Origin: Actinomyces oris
GTDB taxonomy: Bacteria > Actinomycetota > Actinomycetes > Actinomycetales > Actinomycetaceae
Length of the DNA stretch: 64,000 bases
Assembly: GCF_001937665.1 (NCBI RefSeq)
Contig: NZ_MSKL01000014.1
Location: forward strand, 10,059-74,058
Direction of reading: 5' to 3'
In this document: positions 28,035-36,225 of the stretch, in pieces
Numbering within the stretch: position 1 is the stretch's first letter
How the letters are laid out: every line of letters begins with the position of its first letter
Made by a program: the position numbers and the translations under genes
The notes under the pieces: generated by a model
Told to the model about the DNA's origin: nothing
What the model saw: the letters and a program-made list of their open reading frames with translations, nothing else
The model's database searches: none

Positions 28035-28117
28035 TCGATCCTGGCGCCCGGGGGACAGCCGGTACCACTCGGTCCTCGGTGTCGAGGAACCGGTGGCCGG
28101 TTCATCCAGCCTATGAG

Positions 28118-28150
28118 AGAGGGTCGGACCCAATAGGGGTCCGACCCTCT
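28118..28150. terminator. Bidirectional terminator
   Basis: A 14-bp perfect stem (AGAGGGTCGGACCC, loop AATAG, GGGTCCGACCCTCT) followed by TCCTCGTTCC. It lies between the convergent DUF3117 and O-methyltransferase genes. Confidence 0.85.
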
Positions 28151-28181
28151 TCCTCGTTCCGCCCCGTTGGAGGGCGCCCTG

Positions 28182-28817
28182 TCAGGTCTGGCGCACGGAG
28201 ACGAGCAGGCCGTCTCCGACGGGCAGCAGGGTTGTCAGCAGCGCACGTGAGGCGCGTAGCGCCTTGCCGAGCTCGCGGGCTGCCACGGTGGTGACGTCGC
28301 GGCGGGCCGGGTCGGCCACGTGGTCGTTCCACAGGGCGCGGGTGACGGCCAGGACCCCGCCGGGGCGCAGCATCCGCAGGGCGTTGGAGGCCAGGAGGAT
28401 CGCCTCCTCCGGGGCGACGTCGAGCACCACCATGTCGTAGGAGCGGGCCGCCATCCTGGGCATGACGTCCGAGGCCCGTCCCTGGATGATACGAGTGCGC
28501 GAGGAGGGGTAGCCGGCTCCGTCGAAGGCACGGCGGGCCTCGCGCTGGAGCTCGGGCTCGACGTCGATCGTCGTGAGGACCCCGTCGGTGCCCATGCCGC
28601 CCAGCAGCCACAGGCCCGAGACGCCGGTGCCGGTGCCGACCTCGGCCACGGACTTGGCGCCCACTGAGGCGGCCAGCATCCGCAGCGCCGCTCCAGTCCC
28701 CGAGGACACCGGGGTGATGCCGAGCTCGAGCCCGCGTATGCGGGCCTGGGCGGTGGCCTCGTCCTCCGCGGTGAAGTCCTCCGTGTAGGACCAGCTCAGC
28801 GTCTTGTCCGCACTCAC
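28182..28817 (-). CDS. Class I SAM-dependent O-methyltransferase
   Basis: A 211-residue protein of the Methyltransf_24/O-methyltransferase 3 group. The SAM-binding motif I is VAEVGTGTGVSGLW, and MVVLDVAPEE is the motif IV position. GTG 28817 is preceded by AAAGG, and the upstream in-frame extension to 29258 runs under tatB and is rejected. From memory the M. tuberculosis homologue is Rv1220c, in the same neighbourhood. The substrate is unknown. Confidence 0.88.
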   Translation of the reverse strand: MSADKTLSWSYTEDFTAEDEATAQARIRGLELGITPVSSGTGAALRMLAASVGAKSVAEVGTGTGVSGLWLLGGMGTDGVLTTIDVEPELQREARRAFDGAGYPSSRTRIIQGRASDVMPRMAARSYDMVVLDVAPEEAILLASNALRMLRPGGVLAVTRALWNDHVADPARRDVTTVAARELGKALRASRALLTTLLPVGDGLLVSVRQT

Positions 28818-28963
28818 TGTGAGCCTTTCTTCTGCTGCGGGGCGCCAGGCGCACCCCTCGACCCACATTGTTCCAGGTGTTCGGCCCGATAGGCGGAAGG
28901 GCGCTCGCCCGGGTGAGTCCGCCGGTAGGCGAACCGACTCGGACCGGGCCGGTCGGGACTCCC

Positions 28964-28979
28964 TATACTGAGCGGCGTG
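28964..28979 (+). promoter_or_regulatory. -10 box and probable leaderless start of tatB
   Basis: TATACT (28964-28969) lies 7 bp before GTG 28977, and no Shine-Dalgarno sequence is present. Transcription from this box would start at the GTG. The -35 region is G+C-rich and unconvincing. Confidence 0.55.
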
Positions 28980-29906
28980 TTCGGCATCAACGGATCTGAG
29001 TTCCTCGTCATCATCCTGGTGGCGGTGATCGTGGTGGGGCCGCAGCGCTTGCCCGAGTACACCCGCAAGCTCACGCAGATGGTGCGTCAGCTCAGGGTGT
29101 TCCTGGACAACGCGCGCAGCCAGATCGCCGAGGAGGTCGGCCCGGAGATGGCCGACCTGGACCTGTCCAGCCTCGACCCGCGCCAGTACGATCCCCGCAA
29201 GATCGTGCGCGACGCCCTGGGTGAGGACATCGACGCCATCCGCGAGGACCTCGCCCACCCCTTCCGCTCCGTCGGCTCGACCGCCAAGGAGATCTCCGAC
29301 GACGCCGCCCAGGCCGTCAACGACGTGGTCAAGCAGGACCGGGCCAAGTCGCTGAGCAAGCAGATCGAGTCCAAGCGGGCCGAGCAGCTGACCGAGAACG
29401 ACACCGAGGCCGCTGAGAACGCGGAGAGCTCCCAGAGCTCCGAGAGCACTCAGGACTCGGAGGGGGCTGAGCAGTCCGCAGGCTCCACTCCGCCGCGGGG
29501 AGTGCTCCAGCAGGCGGATGACACCGAGCCCGAGGCTCAGTCCGAGCCGGCTGAGTCGGTCGAGTCGGCTGATCCGACTGACGGGTCCGATGAGACCGAG
29601 CCTGAGAAGGCCGAGGAGACCAAGGATACTGAGCGATCTGAGGGTGCTGAGCAGTCCGAGGACAACGAGGATGCCGGTCAGGCGGAGTCCGCTGAGCCGT
29701 TGGCCAAGCCTGGGCCGGTGGAGGTCCCGACAAGCCTGGTCGAGCCGCAGACCGCTGCCTCCGGTGAGGATTCAGGGGATGCCTCCACGGCGGGCGATGA
29801 CTCCCGTACCCGCGTGCGCCCTTTGTCCCCGCGTGACATCGTGCGCGCCGCCAACGCCGCCGCCCGCACCCGCGCCGAGGCCGCGCGCGTCGCCGTCGAC
29901 TTCTGA
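28977..29906 (+). CDS. tatB: Sec-independent protein translocase subunit TatB
   Basis: Part of the twin-arginine export receptor. The short N-terminal membrane helix FGINGSEFLVIILVAVIVVG, the hinge GPQRLPEY and the amphipathic helix to about residue 50 define TatB. At 309 residues it is about twice the usual length because of an acidic Glu/Ser/Asp/Ala-rich low-complexity region (about 135-255), ending in a basic patch PRDIVRAANAAARTRAEAAR. Twin-arginine lipoproteins at 53966 and 62320 are likely clients. Confidence 0.9.
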   Translation: MFGINGSEFLVIILVAVIVVGPQRLPEYTRKLTQMVRQLRVFLDNARSQIAEEVGPEMADLDLSSLDPRQYDPRKIVRDALGEDIDAIREDLAHPFRSVGSTAKEISDDAAQAVNDVVKQDRAKSLSKQIESKRAEQLTENDTEAAENAESSQSSESTQDSEGAEQSAGSTPPRGVLQQADDTEPEAQSEPAESVESADPTDGSDETEPEKAEETKDTERSEGAEQSEDNEDAGQAESAEPLAKPGPVEVPTSLVEPQTAASGEDSGDASTAGDDSRTRVRPLSPRDIVRAANAAARTRAEAARVAVDF

Positions 29907-29994
29907 ACCTCTCGAGCCGGGCAGAAAGACCATCGGGCTATGCGAAGAATGCCGGTCCCGGTGAAAGTGCTGCGAGAGAGCCGGGCGGGGTGGC

Positions 29995-31137
29995 TCAGGC
30001 CGGGGTGACCCCCAGGCTCTTGCCTGCCAGGCCGCGGGAGCGGTGAGTCAGGCGCTGGGCCACGGCGGACAGCTCCAGGGCCGCGGGTGCGTCGGCGAAC
30101 GGCTTGCCGTCGTCGGCCACGGTGGCCGGCAGGCCGGTGTCGGAGCCCTCGCGCAGTCGGATGTCCAGCGGCAGCTGGGCCAGCAGCGGCACCTCGTAGC
30201 CGAGGGTCTCGCTCAGGGAGGCGCTGACGATCTCGCCCCCGCCGGAGCCGAAGATCTCCAGGCGTGAGCCGTCGGGCTGGGGCATGTAGGACATGTTCTC
30301 GACGACGCCCACCACCTTCTGGTGCGTCTGGGTGGCGATGAGGCCGGTGCGCTCGGCCACCTCGGCGGCGGCCGTCTGCGGGGTGGTGACCACGAGGATC
30401 TCGGCGTTGGGCAGCAGCTGGGCCACGGAGATCGTCACGTCGCCGGTCCCGGGCGGCAGGTCCAGCAGCAGGACGTCCAGGTCGCCCCAGAACACGTCGG
30501 AGAGGAACTGCTGGACGGCGCGGTGCAGCATGGGACCGCGCCAGACGACCGGCTGCTTGTCCTCCACGAACATGCCGATGGAGATGACCTTCACCCCGTG
30601 GGCCACGGGCGGCACGATCATGCCGTCGAGCTGGGTGGGCACCCTGTCCACCCCCAGCATGCGGGGGATGGAGAAGCCGTAGATATCGGCGTCGACCACG
30701 CCCACGCTCAGGCCCTGGGCGGCCATGGCGGCCGCCAGGTTCGCGGTCACCGAGGACTTGCCGACCCCGCCCTTGCCAGAGGTCACGGCGTAGACCCGGG
30801 TGAGGTTGCCCGGCTGGGTGAAGGGAACCACGGGTTCGGCGGCCCCTCCGCGCAGGCGGCGCCGCAGCTCGGCCTTCTGCTCGTCGTTCATGACGCCCAG
30901 GCTCACCTGCACCTCGGTGACACCCTCGACGGTGCCGACCTCGCGCCGGGTGTCGGCGGTGATCGTGTCCTTCAGGGGGCACCCGGCCACGGTCAGGAGC
31001 ACCTCGACGCTGACCACGCCGTCCTCGGCGATGTCAACGGAGGAGACCATTCCCAGGTCGGTGATGGGGCGGTGCAGCTCGGGGTCGATGACCCTGGCCA
31101 GCGCCTCCATGACGGCGTCATGAGTCGGTTGCGGCAT
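29995..31137 (-). CDS. mrp: Mrp/NBP35-family iron-sulfur carrier ATPase (no CxxC motif)
   Basis: A 380-residue protein with an N-terminal MIP18/DUF59 domain (about residues 5-80, containing TVAGCPLKDTI) and a P-loop ATPase domain with deviant Walker A GKGGVGKSS (about 121-129). The region that in many Mrp proteins holds CPxC is ENMSYMPQPDGSRLEIFGSG here and has no cysteine. As I recall, other actinobacterial Mrp proteins share this. It probably supports Fe-S assembly, but the missing cysteines make the mechanism uncertain. Confidence 0.92.
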   Translation of the reverse strand: MPQPTHDAVMEALARVIDPELHRPITDLGMVSSVDIAEDGVVSVEVLLTVAGCPLKDTITADTRREVGTVEGVTEVQVSLGVMNDEQKAELRRRLRGGAAEPVVPFTQPGNLTRVYAVTSGKGGVGKSSVTANLAAAMAAQGLSVGVVDADIYGFSIPRMLGVDRVPTQLDGMIVPPVAHGVKVISIGMFVEDKQPVVWRGPMLHRAVQQFLSDVFWGDLDVLLLDLPPGTGDVTISVAQLLPNAEILVVTTPQTAAAEVAERTGLIATQTHQKVVGVVENMSYMPQPDGSRLEIFGSGGGEIVSASLSETLGYEVPLLAQLPLDIRLREGSDTGLPATVADDGKPFADAPAALELSAVAQRLTHRSRGLAGKSLGVTPA

Positions 31138-31206
31138 GGCCCCATCCTAGGGGTGCCGTCGAGGGCCACGACAGGTGGCGAGTCCCACGTGGGGGCGGTG
31201 TGCCCT

Positions 31207-31779
31207 TCAGTGAGCGGTGCGCTGCTCAGAAGCGGTGCCGGGCTCCTCGTCGCCGCTGTCCTGGAACTCGGCGATCTCCTCACGGGTGAGGCGCTCCTCG
31301 GCGAGGATCTCGCTGAGCATGTCACGCAGTTCGCTGCGCACGAAGTCGCGGGTGGCGACGTCGTTCATGGCCAGACGCAGGGCGGCGATCTCGCGGGTGA
31401 GGAACTCGGTGTCCTCCAGGTTGCGCTGGGCGCGCTGGCGGTCCTGCTCGGCGGTGACGCGGTCGCGGTCGTCCTGCCGGTTCTGGGCCAGCATGATGAG
31501 AGGGGCCGAGTAGGAGGCCTGGGTGGAGAAGGCCAGGTTGAGCAGGATGAAGGGGTAGGAGTCCCAGGCCCGCTGCATCTTGGCCAGGATCAGGTTCGCC
31601 ACGATCCACACAGCGACGAAGATCGACATGTAGAGCACGAACTTGGGCGAGCCCATGAAGCGTGCGGTCGCCTCGGCGAAGCGGCCGAAGCCGTCCGAGC
31701 GCGAGGCACGGGCCGGATGCGTCCTGCGCAGCCACCGCAGGCGACTGTCGGGCAAGGGCTGGTCGAGCTGGTCAGGCAT
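31207..31779 (-). CDS. DUF1003 membrane protein
   Basis: A 190-residue protein with two membrane helices (around FVLYMSIFVAVWIVANLI and FILLNLAFSTQASYSAPLI) and the DUF1003 hallmark MLAQNRQDDRDR after the second helix. A charged, helical C-terminal tail follows. Its start overlaps the MgtE_N/CBS gene by 8 bp, so the two are probably translated together and may act as partners at the membrane. Confidence 0.88.
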   Translation of the reverse strand: MPDQLDQPLPDSRLRWLRRTHPARASRSDGFGRFAEATARFMGSPKFVLYMSIFVAVWIVANLILAKMQRAWDSYPFILLNLAFSTQASYSAPLIMLAQNRQDDRDRVTAEQDRQRAQRNLEDTEFLTREIAALRLAMNDVATRDFVRSELRDMLSEILAEERLTREEIAEFQDSGDEEPGTASEQRTAH

Positions 31780-33064
31780 TGGCGCCCCTCTCGATCATCT
31801 CGTCGGTGACGGCCTCGTCGGCCACGCGCCAGTCGTCGGGCATGAGGTGGTCCAGGACGTCGTCGACACTGACGGCGCCCAGCAGGCGTCCGGCGTCGTC
31901 GAGGACCGGCAGGGCCGTCAGGTTGTAGGTGGCCAGCAGGCGGGTGACGGTACCGATGGAGTCCTCGGGGCGCACGGAGTCGACGTCGGTGTCCACGATG
32001 GAGCCGACCATGCGCTGGGGGCGCTCGCGCAGCGCCCTCTGGAAGTGGATCATGCCCACGAACTTGCCGGTGGGGGACTCCAGGGGCGGGCGGCACACGA
32101 AGCCGATGGCGGCCAGGGCGGGAGGAACCTCGGCCTTGCGGGACTGGGCCAGGAAGGTCGCCACCGTCGACTCGGGGGGCAGGATGATCGGCTCGGTGGT
32201 CATCAGGCCGCCGGCGGTGTAGTCGTCGTAGGCCATGAGGCGGCGCACGTCCTCGGCCTCCTCGGGCTCCATGAGGCCCAGCAGCTCGGTGGCCTTGAGC
32301 TGGGGCAGATCGGCGACCAGGTCGGCGGCGTCATCGGGCTGCATGGCGTCCAGGACGTCGGCGGCGCGCCCTGCCTCCAGACGGGACAGGAGGGCGACGG
32401 CGTCCTCATTACCGAGCTCCTCCAGGACGTCGGCCAGGCGCTCGTCGGTCAGCTCGGCGGCCACGCGCATCTGGCTGTCCTGGGGCAGGTCGCGCATGAC
32501 GTCGGCCAGGTCGGCGGGCTTGAGGTCCTCCAAGGTGGCCAGCAGCGCGGTGGCGCCCTGCTGGTCGGCGCTGGCGGCCAGGCCGCTGACCTCGTCGGGG
32601 CGCACCGTGAAGGTCTCCCCGCGGCGCAGGCCCAGCGGGCCCGAGGAGGCCCGCTGGACGAACAGGCGGGTCACCTTCCAGTCCATGCCGCGGTCGCGCT
32701 CGATGGCCACGTCCCGCACCGTGACGTTCCCCGAGCCGTCGCGCATGGTGACCACCCGGTCCAGCAGCTCGCCGACGACCAGGGTCTCCACGTGGCGCTG
32801 GGTGAAGCGGCGGATGTTCATCAGTCCCGTGGTGATAACGGCTCCGGGCTCGATCGCGGTGATCCGGGACAGAGGCAGGAAGACACGGCGCCGGCTGGAG
32901 ACGTCGATGACGAAGCCAACGGCTCTGGGCTCCCCGCGCATCTGCAGCAGGACGACGACGTCATGGACCTTGCCCACCGCATCGCCCAAGGGGTCGAAGA
33001 CGGAGGTGCCGATGAGGCGGGCCACAAAAACCCTGCTGGTCGTGCGCGTCCTGGTGTTCTCCAC
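31772..33064 (-). CDS. MgtE N-terminal/CBS-domain protein with a PRC-barrel, lacking the channel
   Basis: A 430-residue soluble protein: a PRC-barrel-like N-terminus (residues 10-75), an MgtE_N alpha-superhelix (about 185-290; repeats such as DLADVMRDLPQDSQ and AADVLDAMQPDDAADL) and two CBS domains (about 300-415). The MgtE transmembrane channel domain is absent. From memory the M. tuberculosis counterpart is Rv1232c. It may sense Mg or nucleotides and pass the signal to the coupled DUF1003 protein (inference). Confidence 0.88.
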   Translation of the reverse strand: MENTRTRTTSRVFVARLIGTSVFDPLGDAVGKVHDVVVLLQMRGEPRAVGFVIDVSSRRRVFLPLSRITAIEPGAVITTGLMNIRRFTQRHVETLVVGELLDRVVTMRDGSGNVTVRDVAIERDRGMDWKVTRLFVQRASSGPLGLRRGETFTVRPDEVSGLAASADQQGATALLATLEDLKPADLADVMRDLPQDSQMRVAAELTDERLADVLEELGNEDAVALLSRLEAGRAADVLDAMQPDDAADLVADLPQLKATELLGLMEPEEAEDVRRLMAYDDYTAGGLMTTEPIILPPESTVATFLAQSRKAEVPPALAAIGFVCRPPLESPTGKFVGMIHFQRALRERPQRMVGSIVDTDVDSVRPEDSIGTVTRLLATYNLTALPVLDDAGRLLGAVSVDDVLDHLMPDDWRVADEAVTDEMIERGANA

Positions 33065-33144
33065 AAGCCAAGCCTATGCGCCTGAGGCGTGATTGCCTGC
33101 CGATGGGTCCGTACCGCGTGCCCGCGCGTGCGACGATAGCCCCC

Positions 33145-33951
33145 ATGAACGCCAATCCGAGCCCGTTGTCCTCCCTGACCTCGTCCAGTGGTGGTGTCAT
33201 GCCCCAGGGGGAGGAGGTGGCCTCCTTCGCGACCTACCCCGAGGCGCAGAGGGCGGTCGACGCTCTGTCGGACCAGGGCTTCCCGGTTCAGCACCTGGCG
33301 ATCATCGGCACCGACCTGCGTCAGGTCGAACGCATCACCGGGCGTATGAGCTGGGGGCGCGCAGCGATGTCAGGAGCCATGAACGGCCTGTGGATCGGCA
33401 TGTTCTTCGGCATCATCATGTCGGTGGCCAGCAGCAGCGGGCCCAGACTCAGCTTCTGGGCCTGTGTCCTGCTGGGGGTGCTGTGGGGCATCGTCTTCCA
33501 GCTCTTCAGCTACGCCCTGACCCGAGGGCGGCGCGACTTCACCTCCATCAGCCAGGTTGTGGCCTCACGCTACTCGATCATCGCCGCACGTGAGATCCAC
33601 GAGGCCAGTCAGGCCCTGACTGATGTTCCGGGCAACCTCTCACGCGGAGGAGAGGCGCTGCGGCGCTCCCAGGAGCGTCGTCGGGCTCGGGAGGAGGCCT
33701 CCGGACCCACCGCCTTCGGCTCGCGTCCTGACGAGCAGCCCCGCTTCGGGGTGCGGCTGCCGCAGCCCGGCAGCAGCATCCCCGACCGGACCCCCACCAC
33801 CCCGGCCGGCGCCTCCTCCGACGCCCCGACCGTCTCCGATGACTACGACCCGTTCCTGCGTTCCCCACGGCCGGTGGACCGGAAGGATCAGGGCGCGTCG
33901 GCGTCGTCGCAGGAGACCCGCGATGAGGCCGACTCCGGTGACGAGAACTGA
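33145..33951 (+). CDS. General stress protein 17M-like membrane protein
   Basis: A 268-residue protein with an N-terminal YflT/GSP17M-like domain (EVASFATYPEAQRAVDAL, then FPVQHLAIIGTDL), two central membrane helices (about residues 70-120) and a Pro/Ser/Arg-rich disordered tail. ATG 33145 lies 7 bp after a possible -10 box (GACGAT) and lacks a Shine-Dalgarno sequence. It is divergent from the MgtE_N/CBS gene. The function is unknown. Confidence 0.82.
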   Translation: MNANPSPLSSLTSSSGGVMPQGEEVASFATYPEAQRAVDALSDQGFPVQHLAIIGTDLRQVERITGRMSWGRAAMSGAMNGLWIGMFFGIIMSVASSSGPRLSFWACVLLGVLWGIVFQLFSYALTRGRRDFTSISQVVASRYSIIAAREIHEASQALTDVPGNLSRGGEALRRSQERRRAREEASGPTAFGSRPDEQPRFGVRLPQPGSSIPDRTPTTPAGASSDAPTVSDDYDPFLRSPRPVDRKDQGASASSQETRDEADSGDEN

Positions 33952-33980
33952 CCAGTGCTGAGGGACGAGGGAGTTCAGCG

Positions 33981-34829
33981 ATGAGCATTCCGGTGGGGCT
34001 GTCGACCGCCTGCGTGGTTCCCGGCAGTGTTCCCGACACCTTCGCCATCGCCCAGGAGCTGGGCTACGACGGCGTCGAGATCATGGTCTGGAGCGAGAAG
34101 GCATCCCAGGACGCCATCCGGCTGGCGGCCCTGGTGGAGAAGTTCGACCAGCCGGTGCTGGCGGTCCACGCTCCCACGCTGCTGGTGACCCGCGGCGTCT
34201 TCGGCGTGGATCCGTGGGACAAGGTGGACCGCTCCATCGAGCTGGCGCACTACCTCGAGGCCCCCACGGTGGTGCTGCACCCGCCCTTCTTCTGGCAGAC
34301 CCGTTACGCGCGCTCCTTCATCGCCGGGGTCGCGCAGCGCGAGGCGACCACGGGCATCCACCTGGCGGTGGAGAACATGTTCACCTGGCGGCCCCGCCAC
34401 GCCCACTCCACGCGTGACTTCCAGGCGTACTCACCTACCTGGGACCCGGTGGGGCAGGGGTACAAGTCGGTGACGCTGGACATCTCCCACGCCGCCACCT
34501 CCGGCTCCGACGCCCTGGCCATGGCCCGTTCGCTGGGGCCCACGCTGCGTCACCTGCACCTGACCGACGGCGTGCCCGGGCCCCTGGACGACCACCTGCT
34601 GCCTGGGCAGGGCAACCAGGACTGCGCCGGGGTCCTCAAGCACCTGGTGGCCACCGGCTTCGAGGCCGGTGGGGGACAGGTCGTCGTTGAGGTGACCACC
34701 CGGTCCATGACGGCCGCCCAGCGCCTCGAGGGGCTCGCCAGCGCCCTGGCCTTCGCCCGGGAGCACCTCGAGGGCGGGGAGCCGGCTCACATCCCTGAGC
34801 CGACCCGGAAGCGCTACCGCCGTACCTGA
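33981..34829 (+). CDS. Xylose isomerase-like TIM-barrel protein
   Basis: A 282-residue protein of the AP endonuclease 2/sugar phosphate isomerase-epimerase superfamily. Metal-ligand candidates are the Glu in GYDGVEIMVW, the His residues in AVHAP and VVLHPP, the Glu in LAVENMF, the Asp and His in LDISHAA and the His in HLHLTDG. The actual reaction is not readable; proteins of this type are isomerases, epimerases or endonuclease IV. It follows the stress-protein gene by 29 bp and is probably co-transcribed. Confidence 0.8.
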   Translation: MSIPVGLSTACVVPGSVPDTFAIAQELGYDGVEIMVWSEKASQDAIRLAALVEKFDQPVLAVHAPTLLVTRGVFGVDPWDKVDRSIELAHYLEAPTVVLHPPFFWQTRYARSFIAGVAQREATTGIHLAVENMFTWRPRHAHSTRDFQAYSPTWDPVGQGYKSVTLDISHAATSGSDALAMARSLGPTLRHLHLTDGVPGPLDDHLLPGQGNQDCAGVLKHLVATGFEAGGGQVVVEVTTRSMTAAQRLEGLASALAFAREHLEGGEPAHIPEPTRKRYRRT

Positions 34830-34837
34830 GCCCCGGT

Positions 34838-35800
34838 CTAGCAGTAGGCGACCTCGTGCTCGAGGTGCGAGACGGGCTCGAGCTGGAGGGTCGCGTGCTG
34901 GATCTTGACCGGGAAGTGCTCGGCCACGCAGCCCTGGAGCCGGTCGAGGATCTCCTCGGTATGACCGTCACGCAGGCACTCGTCGCGGACGACGACGTGC
35001 GCGGTCAGCACCGGCATGCCCGAGGCGACGGTCCATGCGTGCAGGTCGTGGACCTCCTCGACATGGTCGATGCCGAGCATGTGCGAGCGCACCCGCGCCA
35101 GATCCAGCTCCCTGGGGGTGAAGTCCATGAGGACCCCCAGGGCCGAGCGCAGCAGCGTCACCGCCCGGGGCAGGATGAGGACGGCGATGAGGAGGGAGGC
35201 CACGGCGTCGGCCCGGGTCCAGCCGGTGCGGGCCACGACGGCGGCGGCGACGATGACGCCCACCGATCCCAGGGCGTCGTTGAGGACCTCCAGGAGGGCG
35301 GCCCTCATGTTGAGGTTCTCGCTCTGTCCGTCATGCCCCCGGCCGCCGGAGAGGACCAGCAGCGCGATGACGTTGGCGGCCAGGCCGATGACGCCCATGA
35401 CGAGCATGCCGGAGGCCTCGACCTGCGGGGCAACCAGCAGGTTGTGGACCGCCTTGAAGGCCACGAAGACGCCGACGACGGCGAGCATGCCCGCCTGGAG
35501 CGCGGCCCCGATGACCTCTGCGCGGCGCATGCCCCAGGTCGAGCGGTCCGTGGCCGGACGCGTGGACAGGTGGGCGGCCGTCAGGGCCATTGCCAGACCG
35601 GCGACGTCGGTGAGCATGTGCCCGGCATCGGCCAGCAGCGCCAGTGAGCCGGTGAGAAGAGCGGTGACGATCTCGGCCACCAGAACCGTGGACGACAGGC
35701 ACAGGGCGACCAGGAGCCGTCCGCGCGAGGCCCTGGCGCCGTGGTTGTGCGAGTGCCCGTGGGAATGGTCGCGGTGCTCGTGGCCGTCCGAGGTGCTCAC
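34838..35800 (-). CDS. Cation diffusion facilitator (CzcD/ZitB-like metal exporter)
   Basis: A 320-residue exporter of Zn or similar cations. A His-rich N-terminus (EHRDHSHGHSHNHG) precedes six membrane helices and a cytoplasmic domain (about residues 215-310). The first transport-site pair is the usual HxxxD (DAGHMLTD); in the second the His is replaced by Glu (EVLND). ATG overlaps the ArsR stop by 4 bp, so the exporter is probably induced by its metal. Confidence 0.92.
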   Translation of the reverse strand: MSTSDGHEHRDHSHGHSHNHGARASRGRLLVALCLSSTVLVAEIVTALLTGSLALLADAGHMLTDVAGLAMALTAAHLSTRPATDRSTWGMRRAEVIGAALQAGMLAVVGVFVAFKAVHNLLVAPQVEASGMLVMGVIGLAANVIALLVLSGGRGHDGQSENLNMRAALLEVLNDALGSVGVIVAAAVVARTGWTRADAVASLLIAVLILPRAVTLLRSALGVLMDFTPRELDLARVRSHMLGIDHVEEVHDLHAWTVASGMPVLTAHVVVRDECLRDGHTEEILDRLQGCVAEHFPVKIQHATLQLEPVSHLEHEVAYC

Positions 35801-36168
35801 AGGGGCTCCTTGCTCCGGCTCGCGGCGTCCGCGGAGATGGTGGCGGCCAGGGACTCGGCCGCGGAGAGGACCTGCTCAATGGCCTCGGGGTTCTCGATCC
35901 GGCTGACATTGGCCCGCCCGTGGGAGTGGCTGGAGATGAGGCCGGCGCTGCGCAGGATCGCCAGGTGCTGGGAGACGGTCGACTGGGCCAGGCCCAGGTG
36001 CTCGGTCAGCTCCACCACCCGGTGCTCGCCTCCGTGGAGGTGACGCAGGATCGCCAGACGTGTGGCGTCCCCCAGGACGTCGAGCAGGGAGGCCACAGTG
36101 GAGGCCTCGCGCACGGCGCCGTGGTCCTGGGAGCGGTCCTCGGGGAGCAGTCCATGTTTCATCGTCAT
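35797..36168 (-). CDS. ArsR/SmtB-family metalloregulator
   Basis: A 123-residue winged-helix repressor with recognition helix region ELTEHLGLAQSTVSQHLAIL and the typical LFDVLG-like N-terminus (LLDVLGDATRLAILRHL). The His, Asp and Glu distribution resembles the alpha-5 metal-site SmtB/CzrA group, which senses Zn or Co. It is the first gene of a two-gene unit with the CDF exporter. ATG 36168 or the internal Met3 could be the start. Confidence 0.9.
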   Translation of the reverse strand: MTMKHGLLPEDRSQDHGAVREASTVASLLDVLGDATRLAILRHLHGGEHRVVELTEHLGLAQSTVSQHLAILRSAGLISSHSHGRANVSRIENPEAIEQVLSAAESLAATISADAASRSKEPL

Positions 36169-36178
36169 GCGGCGATGC

Positions 36179-36190
36179 TATTCGCGGATA
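36179..36190 (-). promoter_or_regulatory. Candidate ArsR operator
   Basis: TATTCGCGGATA is a 12-bp palindrome with one mismatch, just upstream of the ArsR start codon. It is flanked by A+T-rich sequence unlike the surroundings. It resembles imperfect SmtB/ArsR operators in position and size; the assignment is inferred from location. Confidence 0.5.
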
Positions 36191-36225
36191 ACGATGAGAG
36201 GCAAGGGAGGTGACCGAGCAGTCAG

